From Streptomyces sp. LBL (GTDB taxonomy: Bacteria > Actinomycetota > Actinomycetes > Streptomycetales > Streptomycetaceae), in NCBI RefSeq assembly GCF_029893585.1, contig NZ_JARXYX010000019.1:123097-187096 (forward strand): DNA of 64,000 nucleotides. The letters run 5' to 3'. This document shows, one piece after another, positions 16,830-28,171 of this stretch. A program made the translations under genes and the position numbers. Each line of letters begins with the position of its first letter. The first letter of the stretch is position 1. The notes under the pieces were generated by a model. It had not been told where the DNA came from. It saw nothing but the letters and a program-made list of their open reading frames with translations, and made no database searches.

Positions 16830-17750
16830 ATGACGCAGCTCTCGGCTGCCCAGCCTGTGCGGAACAGCACCTCCCCTGTGGGAGACAGCACCTCCCCTGC
16901 AGGGAACAGCACCCCCGACGGCAGCAGCAAGACCCTGTACGGGGGCAAAGGCACCCGCCGTATCACCGTGCGCGACATCGCCGCCGCCAAGGAGCGCGGC
17001 GAGAAGTGGCCCATGCTCACCGCGTACGACGCGATGACCGCGTCCGTCTTCGACGAGGCCGGGATCCCGGTCATGCTCGTCGGCGACTCCGCGGGCAACT
17101 GCCATCTCGGGTACGAGACCACCGTGCCCGTCACGCTCGACGAGATGACCATGCTGTCCGCGGCCGTCGTCCGGGGCACCCAGCGCGCCCTGATCGTCGG
17201 CGACCTCCCTTTCGGGTCCTACCAGGAGGGTCCGGTGCAGGCGCTGCGCTCGGCGACCCGGCTGGTGAAGGAGGCCGGGGTCGGGGCGGTCAAGCTGGAG
17301 GGCGGGGAGCGCTCGCACCGGCAGATCGAGCTGCTGGTGGAGTCCGGGATCCCGGTGATGGCCCACATCGGCCTCACCCCCCAGTCCGTGAACGCCATGG
17401 GCTACCGCGTCCAGGGGCGCGGCGAGGAGGCGGCCCAGCAGCTGCTGCGGGACGCGAAGGCCGTCCAGGACGCGGGAGCGTTCGCGGTGGTCCTCGAACT
17501 CGTTCCGGCGGAGCTGGCGGCCGAGGTGACCCGGGTCCTGCACATCCCGACGGTGGGCATCGGGGCCGGCCCCGAGACGGACGCGCAGGTGCTGGTGTGG
17601 ACGGACATGCTGGGTCTGACCAGTGGGCGCGTGCCGAAGTTCGTGAAGCAGTACGCGAATCTGCGTGAGGTCATGGGGAACGCGGCGAAGGCGTTCGCGC
17701 AGGACGTGGTCGGCGGCACGTTCCCGCGCGAGGAGAACTCCGTTCACTGA
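16830..17750 (+). CDS. panB: 3-methyl-2-oxobutanoate hydroxymethyltransferase
   Basis: PanB makes ketopantoate from 2-oxoisovalerate and 5,10-methylene-tetrahydrofolate, the first committed step to pantothenate and coenzyme A. The 306-residue sequence has the family blocks LTAYDAMTASVFDEAGIPVMLVGDSAGN (metal-binding Asp), VVGDLPFGSY-like IVGDLPFGSY, VKLEGG, and PVMAHIGLTPQSV. Residues 10-30 are a low-complexity NST/SPAG stretch caused by a short DNA repeat, outside the TIM barrel. ATG 16830 follows GAAGGAG at proper spacing; an ATG at 16806 is possible. It is divergent from the exporter and ends at a repeat array and terminator. Confidence 0.95.
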   Translation: MTQLSAAQPVRNSTSPVGDSTSPAGNSTPDGSSKTLYGGKGTRRITVRDIAAAKERGEKWPMLTAYDAMTASVFDEAGIPVMLVGDSAGNCHLGYETTVPVTLDEMTMLSAAVVRGTQRALIVGDLPFGSYQEGPVQALRSATRLVKEAGVGAVKLEGGERSHRQIELLVESGIPVMAHIGLTPQSVNAMGYRVQGRGEEAAQQLLRDAKAVQDAGAFAVVLELVPAELAAEVTRVLHIPTVGIGAGPETDAQVLVWTDMLGLTSGRVPKFVKQYANLREVMGNAAKAFAQDVVGGTFPREENSVH

Positions 17751-17758
17751 GCCGAGCT

Positions 17759-17813
17759 GAGCCAACGAGCCAACGAGCCAACGAGCCAACGAGCCAACGA
17801 GCCAACGAGCCAC
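17759..17813. repeat. Six tandem 8-bp repeats
   Basis: Six perfect copies of gagccaac start at 17759 and run to 17806, with a seventh partial copy. It lies between the panB stop and its terminator. Such an array is prone to slippage and may vary between strains. Confidence 0.95.
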
Positions 17814-17826
17814 TGTGGCACCACAG

Positions 17827-17858
17827 CAGCCCGCCGATCTTCCCCCGTCGGCGGGCTG
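17827..17858 (+). terminator. Terminator of panB
   Basis: CAGCCCGCCGA (17827-17837) pairs with TCGGCGGGCTG (17848-17858) around a 10-base pyrimidine-rich loop. Confidence 0.75.
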
Positions 17859-17927
17859 TGCCGTTGCGACTCGCGGGATTCCGGGTGGAGATCAAGTGGC
17901 AGGAAACGACGTACAAGTAGGCAGGGC

Positions 17928-18059
17928 ATGAAGTTACTTCGTGGGTGCGTGACGGCCGTGGCCGTTGCTGTGCTGCTCGTCATCGGCCTCTTCGCCCTGG
18001 ATGCCTGCGGAGCCGACGAGGAGGCCGAGCTCACATCGGCACAGGTCGCCGGGCTGTGA
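17928..18059 (+). CDS. 43-residue membrane/lipoprotein-like peptide with a TTA codon
   Basis: ATG 17928 opens a 43-codon frame: MKLLRGCVTAVAVAVLLVIG, then LFALDACGADEEAELTSAQVAGL. It has a basic start, a 20-residue hydrophobic segment, and a Cys after LDA that is a weak lipobox, so it is either a small lipoprotein or a single-pass peptide. The third codon is TTA (leucine), rare in Streptomyces and translated by the bldA tRNA, which would tie it to late growth or development. It lies 68 bases before thyA. The SD (AGGG, four bases before ATG) is close. No family is recognised. Confidence 0.55.
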   Translation: MKLLRGCVTAVAVAVLLVIGLFALDACGADEEAELTSAQVAGL

Positions 18060-18113
18060 CGTGTCACCGATGCTCCAGCTGCGGGACCGTAGGGTCCGCG
18101 TTTAGGTCGCCAC

Positions 18114-18119
18114 TAGACT
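18114..18119 (+). promoter_or_regulatory. -10 element of a probable leaderless thyA promoter
   Basis: TAGACT lies eight bases before the thyA GTG with no SD between them, so transcription should begin at or next to the start codon. The same TAGACT spacing precedes map at 32801. Confidence 0.5.
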
Positions 18120-18127
18120 CGACGGCT

Positions 18128-18925
18128 GTGGCGGACACCCAGTACGAAGACCTGTTGCGGCTGGTGCTCATCTCCGGGACGGCCAAGGCCGACCGGACGG
18201 GCACCGGCACCCGAAGTGTCTTCGGGCACCAACTGCGCTACGACCTCTCGCAGGGGTTCCCGCTGGTCACCACCAAGAAGGTGCACCACAAGTCCATCGT
18301 GTACGAACTGCTGTGGTTCCTGAGCGGTGACTCGAACGTCCGCTGGCTGCAAGAACACGGCGTCACCATCTGGGACGAATGGGCCGACGAGAACGGCGAA
18401 CTCGGCCCGGTCTACGGCGCGCAGTGGCGCTCCTGGCCCGCCCCGGACGGCAGGCACATCGACCAAATCAGCGAAGTCCTCGACACGCTGCGCCGAGACC
18501 CGGACTCACGCCGGATGGTCGTCTCCGCCTGGAACGTCGCCGAGCTGCCCGACATGGCCCTCGCGCCGTGTCACGCCTTCTTCCAGTTCTACGTCGCCGA
18601 CGGCAGGCTCTCCTGCCAGCTGTACCAGCGCAGTGCGGATCTGTTCCTCGGTGTCCCGTTCAACATCGCCAGCTACGCCCTGCTCACGCACATGGTGGCG
18701 CAGCAGGTCGGTCTCGAACCGGGTGACTTCATCTGGACCGGCGGCGACTGTCACATCTACGACAACCATGTGCAGCAGGTGACCGAGCAGCTCTCGCGCG
18801 CCCCCTTCGAGTTCCCCGAGCTGCGTCTGCGCCAAGCCGACTCGTTTTTCGACTACGCCTACGCCGATGTGGAAGTGCTCGGCTACCAGCACCACCCGGC
18901 CATCAAAGCCCCGGTCGCGGTGTGA
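18128..18925 (+). CDS. thyA: Thymidylate synthase (ThyA type)
   Basis: ThyA methylates dUMP to dTMP, using methylene-tetrahydrofolate as both carbon source and reductant and releasing dihydrofolate. The 265-residue length equals the E. coli enzyme. Conserved blocks are DRTGTGTRSVFGHQLRYDL, the catalytic Cys in LAPCHAFFQFYV, YQRSADLFLGVPFNIASYALL, and GDCHIYDNH. GTG 18128 fits the conserved start (ADTQYEDLLRLVL). Its stop overlaps, as GTGA, the former start of a dihydrofolate reductase gene that is now broken. ThyA needs dihydrofolate recycling, so another DHFR should exist elsewhere. Confidence 0.95.
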   Translation: MADTQYEDLLRLVLISGTAKADRTGTGTRSVFGHQLRYDLSQGFPLVTTKKVHHKSIVYELLWFLSGDSNVRWLQEHGVTIWDEWADENGELGPVYGAQWRSWPAPDGRHIDQISEVLDTLRRDPDSRRMVVSAWNVAELPDMALAPCHAFFQFYVADGRLSCQLYQRSADLFLGVPFNIASYALLTHMVAQQVGLEPGDFIWTGGDCHIYDNHVQQVTEQLSRAPFEFPELRLRQADSFFDYAYADVEVLGYQHHPAIKAPVAV

Positions 18926-19285
18926 AGTCGGGCTGATCTGGGCGCAGACCCTTGATGGCGTAATCGGCGCGGACAACGCTATTCCGTGGCGACTGCCTGA
19001 GGACATGGCGCATTTCAAGGCGACCACCCTCGGTCATCCAGTGGTGATGGGGCGCAAGACATGGGATTCGCTGCCTCCGCGATTCCGCCCGCTGTTCGGC
19101 AGGCGCAACATCGTGGTGACTCGCGACCCACAGTGGGTGGCCGAAGGCGCGGAGCGCGCCGGTTCCGTCGCCCAGGCGCTGGAACTCGCAGGCGATCCGC
19201 TGGAGCCAGCCGCCCCTGCTGCGGCGGCATGGGTGATCGGCGGCGGGAAATTTACCGTGCCGCCCTGGGATCCGCCACGGCGTGA
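18922..19285 (+). pseudogene. Dihydrofolate reductase gene broken by two frameshifts
   Basis: The frame reads GLIWAQTLDGVIGADNAIPW, RLPEDMAHFKATTLGHPVVM and on to AWVIGGG, a typical DHFR. It lacks an in-frame start: GTG 18922 overlaps the thyA stop but is one base out, as if one base was lost near 18926 (restoring it gives V-N/K-V-GLIWAQ). At about 19247, after GGG, another base is missing; the shifted frame continues (E)IYRAALGSATA, exactly the expected sequence, then stops at 19285, some 40-50 residues short. So the gene was coupled to thyA and has since decayed. A sequencing error cannot explain the truncated end. Confidence 0.85.
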
Positions 19286-19311
19286 CGGGCGGGACCGGCT
19301 CCTCAAAACCC

Positions 19312-19372
19312 TGTCGGTGGGCTGTCGGTGTCTGTCGGTGGGTGTCGGTGGTCTGTCGGTGCATTGTCGGTG
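19312..19372 (+). promoter_or_regulatory. Six helically phased TGTCGGTG direct repeats before an ABC exporter operon
   Basis: TGTCGGTG occurs at 19312, 19323, 19333, 19343, 19354 and 19365: steps of 11, 10, 10, 11 and 11 bp, one per helical turn. The last copy ends 21 bases before the exporter ATG. CACTGT at 19381-19386 could be the -10 of a leaderless promoter. Heptamer direct repeats with about 11-bp spacing are the usual binding sites of SARP activators, and a SARP gene is convergent to this operon. Repeats are seen; SARP binding is inferred. Confidence 0.55.
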
Positions 19373-19393
19373 GGGGCTGGCACTGTCGTTCCC

Positions 19394-20425
19394 ATGACAC
19401 GAATCGACAAGAACTCCAGTGACGCGGTCGCCGTGACCGTGCGGGGGCTGGTCAAGCACTACGGGGAGACCAAGGCGCTGGACGGGGTCGACCTGGAGGT
19501 GCGGGAGGGCACCGTGATGGGGGTGCTCGGGCCGAACGGGGCCGGGAAGACCACCCTGGTGCGGATCCTGTCCAGCCTGATCCAGCCCGACGCCGGGCAG
19601 GCGACCGTCGCCGGCTACGACGTCGTACGGCAGCCCCGGCAGCTGCGGCGGGTGATCGGACTCACCGGCCAGTACGCCTCCGTGGACGAGAAGCTCCCCG
19701 GCTGGGAGAACCTGTACATGATCGGGCGGCTGCTCGACCTGCCCCGCAAGACGGCCCGCGCCCGCGCCGACGAGCTGCTGGAGCGGTTCTCGCTCACCGA
19801 CGCGGCCAAGCGCCCTGCGTCGACGTACTCCGGCGGTATGCGGCGGCGGCTCGACCTGGCGGCGTCGATGATCGGCCGGCCCGCCGTCCTGTTCCTCGAC
19901 GAGCCCACCACCGGCCTCGACCCGCGCACCCGCAACGAGGTGTGGACCGAGGTCAAGCGCATGGTCGGTGACGGGGTCACCGTGCTGCTCACCACGCAGT
20001 ACATGGAGGAGGCCGAACAGCTGGCCTCCGAGCTGACCGTCGTGGACCGCGGCAAGGTCATCGCGGGCGGAGCCATCGAGGAGCTGAAGGCGAAGGTGGG
20101 GGGACGGTCCCTGCGGGTCCGGCCGGCCGACCCGCTGCTCCTGCGGCCCCTCGCCGTCGCGCTGGACGAGCTGGGCATCACCGGGCTCGCCGCCACCACC
20201 ATCGACACCGAGCGCGGATCCGTCCTGGTCCCGATCCTCAGCGACGAGCAGCTGACCGCCGTGGTCGGCGCGGTCACCGCGCGCGGCATCACGCTCTCCT
20301 CCATCACCACCGAACTGCCCAGCCTGGACGAGGTGTTCCTGTCCCTCACCGGCCACCGTGCCAGTGCCCCGCAGGACACCACGCCCGACGAGACCGCCAC
20401 CGACCGCCAGGAGGTCGCCGTATGA
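19394..20425 (+). CDS. ABC exporter ATPase, DrrA-like
   Basis: A 343-residue ATPase subunit of a two-gene efflux transporter. Walker A is GPNGAGKTT (46-54), the signature YSGGMRRRLDLA, Walker B VLFLDEPTTGLD, and the switch region TTQYMEEAEQ carries Gln where many ABC proteins have His, as usual in DrrA. The C-terminal domain ending in DEVFLSLTG is also typical of the daunorubicin-resistance group. Its stop overlaps the permease start (ATGA). It probably exports a hydrophobic compound. The upstream repeat array suggests activation by the SARP encoded beyond the permease. Confidence 0.93.
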   Translation: MTRIDKNSSDAVAVTVRGLVKHYGETKALDGVDLEVREGTVMGVLGPNGAGKTTLVRILSSLIQPDAGQATVAGYDVVRQPRQLRRVIGLTGQYASVDEKLPGWENLYMIGRLLDLPRKTARARADELLERFSLTDAAKRPASTYSGGMRRRLDLAASMIGRPAVLFLDEPTTGLDPRTRNEVWTEVKRMVGDGVTVLLTTQYMEEAEQLASELTVVDRGKVIAGGAIEELKAKVGGRSLRVRPADPLLLRPLAVALDELGITGLAATTIDTERGSVLVPILSDEQLTAVVGAVTARGITLSSITTELPSLDEVFLSLTGHRASAPQDTTPDETATDRQEVAV

Positions 20426-21243
20426 GCGCCACCACCGCACCCGTCCCCGACCTCACGGGAGACGCCCGTATCCCGCTGCGCGGGCACGTGCGCCATACCG
20501 GGGCCCTGATCCGCCGCAACCTGCTGTGGATCCGGCAGGACCCGGAGTCGATGTTCGATGCCCTGCTCATGCCGGTCGTCTTCACCCTGCTGTTCGTGTA
20601 CGTCTTCGGCGGCTCGATCGGGCAGTCCCTCGGCGGCGGGCAGGACGCGTACGTGCAGTACGTGATCCCCGGCATGCTGGCGATGATGGCCATGACCATG
20701 TCCCAGGGCGTCGGTACCGGCTTCAGCCAGGACTTCAACTCCGGTGTCATGGACCGCTTCCGGTCCCTGCCGATCGGGCGCGGCTCGGTGCTGTTCGCGA
20801 AGATCGCGGTGGAGCTCGGGCGGATGCTGTTCGCGACCACCGTGCTGATGATCGTCGCCGTCCTGGTCGGTTTCGACATCAACGACTGGCCCGGCCTGTT
20901 CGCGACCGTGGGCCTGTCCGCGCTGTTCGCCTCGTCGATCATGTGGGTGTTCCTCACCCTGGGTGTGGTCATGAAGAGCGCGCAGTCCGTGCAGGCGATG
21001 GGCTTCCTGGTGCTGTTCCCGCTGCAGTTCGGCTCGTCGATCTTCGCACCGACCCAGTCGATGCCCGGCTGGCTGCAGGCCTTCACCGACTACAACCCGC
21101 TGTCCACGCTCGCGGACGCGGCCCGCGGACTGATGGTGGGCGGCCCGGTCGCGCACGACCTGTGGGTGACCGTCGCCTGGTCGGTGGCGATCACGGCGGT
21201 GATGGCGCCGGTCGCCATCCACAAGTTCCGTACGAAGAGCTGA
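20422..21243 (+). CDS. ABC-2 type exporter permease, DrrB-like
   Basis: A 273-residue membrane subunit with six predicted helices, forming the transporter with the preceding ATPase. The DrrB/ABC-2 traits are HTGALIRRNLLWIRQDPESMFDALLMPVVFTLLFVYVFGG, the GIA/ PGMLAMMAMTMSQGVGTGFSQD region, and the conserved MDRFRSLPI segment, followed by QSMPGWLQAFTDYNPLSTLADAARGLMVGG. It overlaps the ATPase gene by four bases and ends at a bidirectional hairpin. Substrate unknown. Confidence 0.93.
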   Translation: MSATTAPVPDLTGDARIPLRGHVRHTGALIRRNLLWIRQDPESMFDALLMPVVFTLLFVYVFGGSIGQSLGGGQDAYVQYVIPGMLAMMAMTMSQGVGTGFSQDFNSGVMDRFRSLPIGRGSVLFAKIAVELGRMLFATTVLMIVAVLVGFDINDWPGLFATVGLSALFASSIMWVFLTLGVVMKSAQSVQAMGFLVLFPLQFGSSIFAPTQSMPGWLQAFTDYNPLSTLADAARGLMVGGPVAHDLWVTVAWSVAITAVMAPVAIHKFRTKS

Positions 21244-21256
21244 CGCGGCGGTGTAC

Positions 21257-21278
21257 GACGCCTCGGTCACGAGGCGTC
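21257..21278. terminator. Bidirectional terminator between permease and SARP genes
   Basis: GACGCCTCG (21257-21265) pairs with CGAGGCGTC (21270-21278) around a 4-base loop, between two convergent genes. Confidence 0.7.
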
Positions 21279-21300
21279 GGTGTACGACGTGACGTACGCG

Positions 21301-24831
<3,531 letters not shown>

Positions 24832-25180
24832 TGTCTCGGGTGCCGTCGGAGCCGGTCACGGGGTTTTGTCGGCGCGGCGGCCATGAGACCGCAAGGTCGG
24901 TACGGTAACCGAAGCGGGCAGAGGCCGGTACGGTACCCAGCCCGACACTGGCCGGTACCGCACCGGAGCCGACACCGGCCGGTACGGCACCGAAGCCGAC
25001 AGAGGCCGGTGCCGAAAGCGAGGAGCCGACGGCCGCGCACGCCTCCACCGCCGCGCACACCTTCCACCGCCGCGCACGCCTACCGTCGCCGCGGAACCCC
25101 CGGCCACCCCCGAGACGTTTCCCCCGTACGCCCGGTACGGTCGGGCAGTCCCACTGTGCGCACGACTGTCAGGGAGCCCC
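24832..25180. other. Divergent promoter region with repeats
   Basis: No gene is accepted here. It separates the SARP gene from the M50 protease gene and contains four 27-bp tandem repeats (24907-25014) followed by imperfect 20-bp CACCGCCGCGCAC repeats at about 25035-25080. Confidence 0.5.
24907..25014. repeat. Four tandem 27-bp repeats
   Basis: The core GGCCGGTA recurs at 24923, 24950, 24977 and (GGCCGGTG) 25004, exactly 27 bp apart, with related flanks (accgaagccgacagaggcc type). Twenty-seven bases equal nine codons, and the minus strand is open through the array (YRPVSAPVR-like units). Confidence 0.9.
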
Positions 25181-25981
25181 ATGACCACCGCCACCACCCG
25201 TCACAGCGATCGGCGGATCAGTCCCGTCTTCCTCGGGATCCTCGCCGTCACGGCGGTCACCGGCTGGGCCACCTGGACCGGGTTCGCCGCGCAGCCCGGA
25301 GTGGCCGTGTTCCTGTTCGTGACGGCGGCGTGGATCGTCTCGCTCTGTCTGCACGAGTACGCGCACGCGCGCACCGCCCTGCACAGCGGCGACATCACGG
25401 TCGGCGACAAGGGCTACCTCACGCTGAACCCGCTGAAGTACACCCATGCCCTGCTCAGCATCGTGCTCCCCGTCATCTTCGTGATCATGGGGGGCATCGG
25501 TCTGCCCGGTGGTGCCGTCTTCATCGAGCGGGGGCGGATCCGGGGCCGGTGGCGGCACAGTGTCATCTCGGCGGCCGGGCCCCTGACGAACGTCCTGTTC
25601 GCGATCGTCTGCACGGCCCCGTTCTGGCTGGACGCGCTGGACGGCGTGCCGGCGGACTTCCGGTTCGCGCTGGCCTTCCTCGCCCTGCTCCAGGTCTCTG
25701 CCGCGCTCCTGAACTTCCTGCCGGTGCCGGGTCTGGACGGTTACGGGGTGATCGAGCCCTGGCTGTCGTACAAGATCAAGCGCCAGGTGGAGCCGTTCGC
25801 GCCGTTCGGTCTGCTGTTCGTGTTCGCGCTGCTGTGGCTGCCCGCGGTCAACGGCGTCTTCTTCGACGTGATCGACGCGATCCTGAAGAGCCTCGGGATC
25901 AGCGATCTGGACACGTACTGCGGCCAGGAGTTCTACCGCTTCTGGCAGGGGACGAACGAGTTCTGCTCGGTCAACGGGTGA
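25181..25981 (+). CDS. Site-2 protease (M50) family membrane metalloprotease
   Basis: A 266-residue polytopic protein. The zinc motif HEYAH (CLHEYAHARTAL) lies in the second hydrophobic segment and the third ligand is in NFLPVPGLDGYGVIEPWL, both typical of site-2 proteases that cleave inside membranes. About five or six membrane helices are apparent. It lacks the PDZ domain of RseP-like members and matches the short actinobacterial form. Its substrate is unknown; M50 proteases often release anti-sigma factors. ATG 25181 follows CAGGGAG. Confidence 0.9.
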   Translation: MTTATTRHSDRRISPVFLGILAVTAVTGWATWTGFAAQPGVAVFLFVTAAWIVSLCLHEYAHARTALHSGDITVGDKGYLTLNPLKYTHALLSIVLPVIFVIMGGIGLPGGAVFIERGRIRGRWRHSVISAAGPLTNVLFAIVCTAPFWLDALDGVPADFRFALAFLALLQVSAALLNFLPVPGLDGYGVIEPWLSYKIKRQVEPFAPFGLLFVFALLWLPAVNGVFFDVIDAILKSLGISDLDTYCGQEFYRFWQGTNEFCSVNG

Positions 25982-25994
25982 CGGCCTTCCGGTC

Positions 25995-26174
25995 TCAGCG
26001 GGTGACGGCCTTCCGCACCTTCTCGCGCTTCACGTAGTACCAGCACATGTTGGACGAGAGGCCCGCGAGCAGCACCCACACGATCCCGAGAAGGTTGCCC
26101 TGCATGAAGGAGACGACCGCCGCGGCGACGGCGAGGACGCAGACGACAAGGGCGTAGAGGGCCAGGCGGGGCAT
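25995..26174 (-). CDS. Small two-helix membrane protein
   Basis: A 59-residue protein: MPRLALYALVVCVLAVAAAV, then VSFMQGNLLGIVWVLLAGLSSNMCWYYVKREKVRKAVTR. Two membrane segments and a basic C-terminus are clear; function is unknown, though this short protein is common in Streptomyces. ATG 26174 follows AGGAGA. It is convergent with the M50 gene, and the two 3' ends share a 16-bp direct repeat (gggtgacggccttccg). Confidence 0.7.
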   Translation of the reverse strand: MPRLALYALVVCVLAVAAAVVSFMQGNLLGIVWVLLAGLSSNMCWYYVKREKVRKAVTR

Positions 26175-26247
26175 GCGGGGATTCTCCTGTCGGGGGACAC
26201 GGATACCGGGGGACACAAGGCGGTGAGGACCAGTGTCCCCCATCCCC

Positions 26248-26958
26248 TCACACGTCCGTGACCCGCAGTCCCGCGTGCGCCTTGTAGCGGCGGTTCACCG
26301 AGATCAGGTTGGCGACCAGCGACTCCACCTGGTGGGCGTTGCGCAGCCGCCCCGCGAAGACGCCGCGCATGCCCGGGATGCGGCCGGCCAGTGCCTGGAC
26401 GATCTCCACGTCCGCGCGGACCTCACCGAGCACCATGACGTCCGTGTCGATCTCGTCGATCTCCGGGTCCTGGAGGAGGACGGCCGACAGGTGGTGGAAG
26501 GCGGCGGTGACCCGGGAGTCGGGCAGCAGGGCGGCGGCCTGCTGGGCGGCGCTGCCCTCCTCCGGCTTGAGCGCGTAGGCGCCCTGCTTGTCGAAGCCGA
26601 GCGGGTTGACGCAGTCCACGACGAGCTTGCCGGCCAGTTCCGCGCGCAGGGACTCCAGGGTCTTGCCGTGGCCGTCCCAGGGCACGGCGACGATCACGAG
26701 GTCGCTGCGGCGGGCGGTCTCGGCGTTGTCGGCGCCCTCGACGCCGTGCCCGAGCTCCTCGGCGGCGGCCTGGGCGCGGTCGGCGGCGCGCGAGCCGATG
26801 ATCACCTTCTGGCCGGCCCTGGCGAGCCGGTAGGCGAGGCCCTTGCCCTGCGGGCCGGTGCCGCCGAGCACGCCGACGACGAGCCCGGAGACGTCGGGGA
26901 GGTCCCACGGGTCCTTGGCGGGGGCCTTCTGTGCACTCTCGGTATCGGTAGAGGTCAT
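26248..26958 (-). CDS. npdG: F420H2:NADP+ oxidoreductase
   Basis: Transfers hydride between the deazaflavin F420 and NADP+. The 236-residue protein has the Rossmann nucleotide motif VVGVLGGTGPQGKGLAYRLA (residues 27-46), GSRAADRA for the 2'-phosphate, VIVAVPWDGH, LVVDCVNPLGF, and AFHHLSAVLLQDP, all standard for NpdG. In actinobacteria it probably supplies F420H2 from NADPH for F420-dependent reductases. ATG 26958. It appears to be transcribed alone. Confidence 0.92.
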   Translation of the reverse strand: MTSTDTESAQKAPAKDPWDLPDVSGLVVGVLGGTGPQGKGLAYRLARAGQKVIIGSRAADRAQAAAEELGHGVEGADNAETARRSDLVIVAVPWDGHGKTLESLRAELAGKLVVDCVNPLGFDKQGAYALKPEEGSAAQQAAALLPDSRVTAAFHHLSAVLLQDPEIDEIDTDVMVLGEVRADVEIVQALAGRIPGMRGVFAGRLRNAHQVESLVANLISVNRRYKAHAGLRVTDV

Positions 26959-26991
26959 GGGCCGACTTTACGTCCGTCGCGCCCGCCTCGG

Positions 26992-28065
26992 TCAGGTGAG
27001 CCGTGTCACGGGGATCCGCCGGAAGACGATCCTCTCGTACGCCCCGAAGTCGCCGGTCTCGTGGAGGAGTCCGACGGTGTCGGCGTCGACGCGGACCAGG
27101 TCGGAGTAGGCGGCAGGGAGGCCGTCGGCTGTGTGGACGGGGCGCCAGGTGGTGCCGCCGTCGGTGGAGGCGCGGATCGTCATCAGCGCCCGGCCGGTGG
27201 GGAGGGCCGGCCCGGAGAAGAGAAGCACGTCGGGGGCGCGGAGCTGGAGGAGGCTGCCCTCGCAGACGGGACCGTCGAGACCGGCCTGCGGGCGGAAGGG
27301 GTACGTCAGGGTCTTTCCGCCGTCCTCGGAGTGGGCGTCGGCCCGGTTGCCCGGCGAGGTGGAGTCGGTGCGGGTGTTGAAGTAGACGCGGCCGTCGGGG
27401 AGTTCGGCGGCGGTGGTCTCGTTGACGTTGACGTAGCCGTCGGTGTTCTCGTCCAGGTAGCCGAGGGACCAGGTCTCGCCCCGGTCGTCGCTGAGCAGGC
27501 AGTGGCCGCCGTTGTACTTGGCCTCGTCGCCCACGTCGGTGCCGGTGGGCGGGAGGGTGTGGTTGGCGGGGACGACGATCCGGCCGGTGCTCAGCTGGAT
27601 CGCGTGACCGGGGGTGGTGGCGTACCAGCGCCAGCCGGGCCGCTTCACCTGGCCGGTGATCTCCCGGGGCGTGGACCAGGTGGCACCGTCGTCGTCGCTG
27701 TGCCGCACCCACACCCGGCGGCCGTCGGCCTCCGGGACCTCGCCGCGCAGCAGGGCGGCCTCGGAGGCGCCTGCGGCGGAGCGGACGTGGACGAGCAGGA
27801 TCCGGCCGGTGTCGAGGACGACGGGGGCGGGGTTGCCCGCGAGGTCGGTGCCGTTGTCGGCGGCGACCCGCAAGGGGCCCCAGGTGCGGCCGCCGTCCGT
27901 GGAGCGCTTCACGACGATGTCGATATGTCCCCAGTCGCGGCCGGAGTCGACCCGGCCCTCGCAGAAGGCGAGGAGGGTACCGGCGGCGGTCACGACGACC
28001 GCCGGGATACGGAAGCCGGCGTAGCCCTCGTGGCCCGCACGGAAGGGGACGGTGATGGTCGGCAT
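26992..28065 (-). CDS. Sialidase-like exo-glycosidase (BNR repeats)
   Basis: A 357-residue six-bladed propeller enzyme of the GH33 type. The FRIP motif is GFRIPAVVV (residues 18-26), giving one catalytic Arg, followed by the acid-region Asp in GRDWGHIDIVV. Asp-boxes (S-x-D-x-G-x-T-W) recur: STDGGRTWG, SDDDGATWS, SDDRGETWS, STDGGTTWR. NVNETTAAELPDGRVYFNTR provides the Glu region of the Tyr-Glu pair. No signal peptide is present, unusual for a sialidase, so it may act inside the cell or be exported in another way. ATG 28065 follows AGGAGGAG. Confidence 0.88.
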   Translation of the reverse strand: MPTITVPFRAGHEGYAGFRIPAVVVTAAGTLLAFCEGRVDSGRDWGHIDIVVKRSTDGGRTWGPLRVAADNGTDLAGNPAPVVLDTGRILLVHVRSAAGASEAALLRGEVPEADGRRVWVRHSDDDGATWSTPREITGQVKRPGWRWYATTPGHAIQLSTGRIVVPANHTLPPTGTDVGDEAKYNGGHCLLSDDRGETWSLGYLDENTDGYVNVNETTAAELPDGRVYFNTRTDSTSPGNRADAHSEDGGKTLTYPFRPQAGLDGPVCEGSLLQLRAPDVLLFSGPALPTGRALMTIRASTDGGTTWRPVHTADGLPAAYSDLVRVDADTVGLLHETGDFGAYERIVFRRIPVTRLT

Positions 28066-28171
28066 GGTGGCGCTCCTCCTGAGGGACGGTCGGTCGGCTT
28101 TCTTCCCGAGTCGGGCGAATTCGGGGTGAACCGCGTGTAACGAACCGTCAATTACGGCAGGATGCGGACGT

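Noticed and set aside
19061..19285. Separate small gene ending REIYRAALGSATA
   Set aside because: It is only the shifted reading of the dihydrofolate reductase pseudogene.
24856..25197. Minus-strand frame through the 27-bp repeats (YRPVSAPVR units)
   Set aside because: No SD, no homology, overlaps the M50 start and the SARP promoter; kept only as a repeat array.
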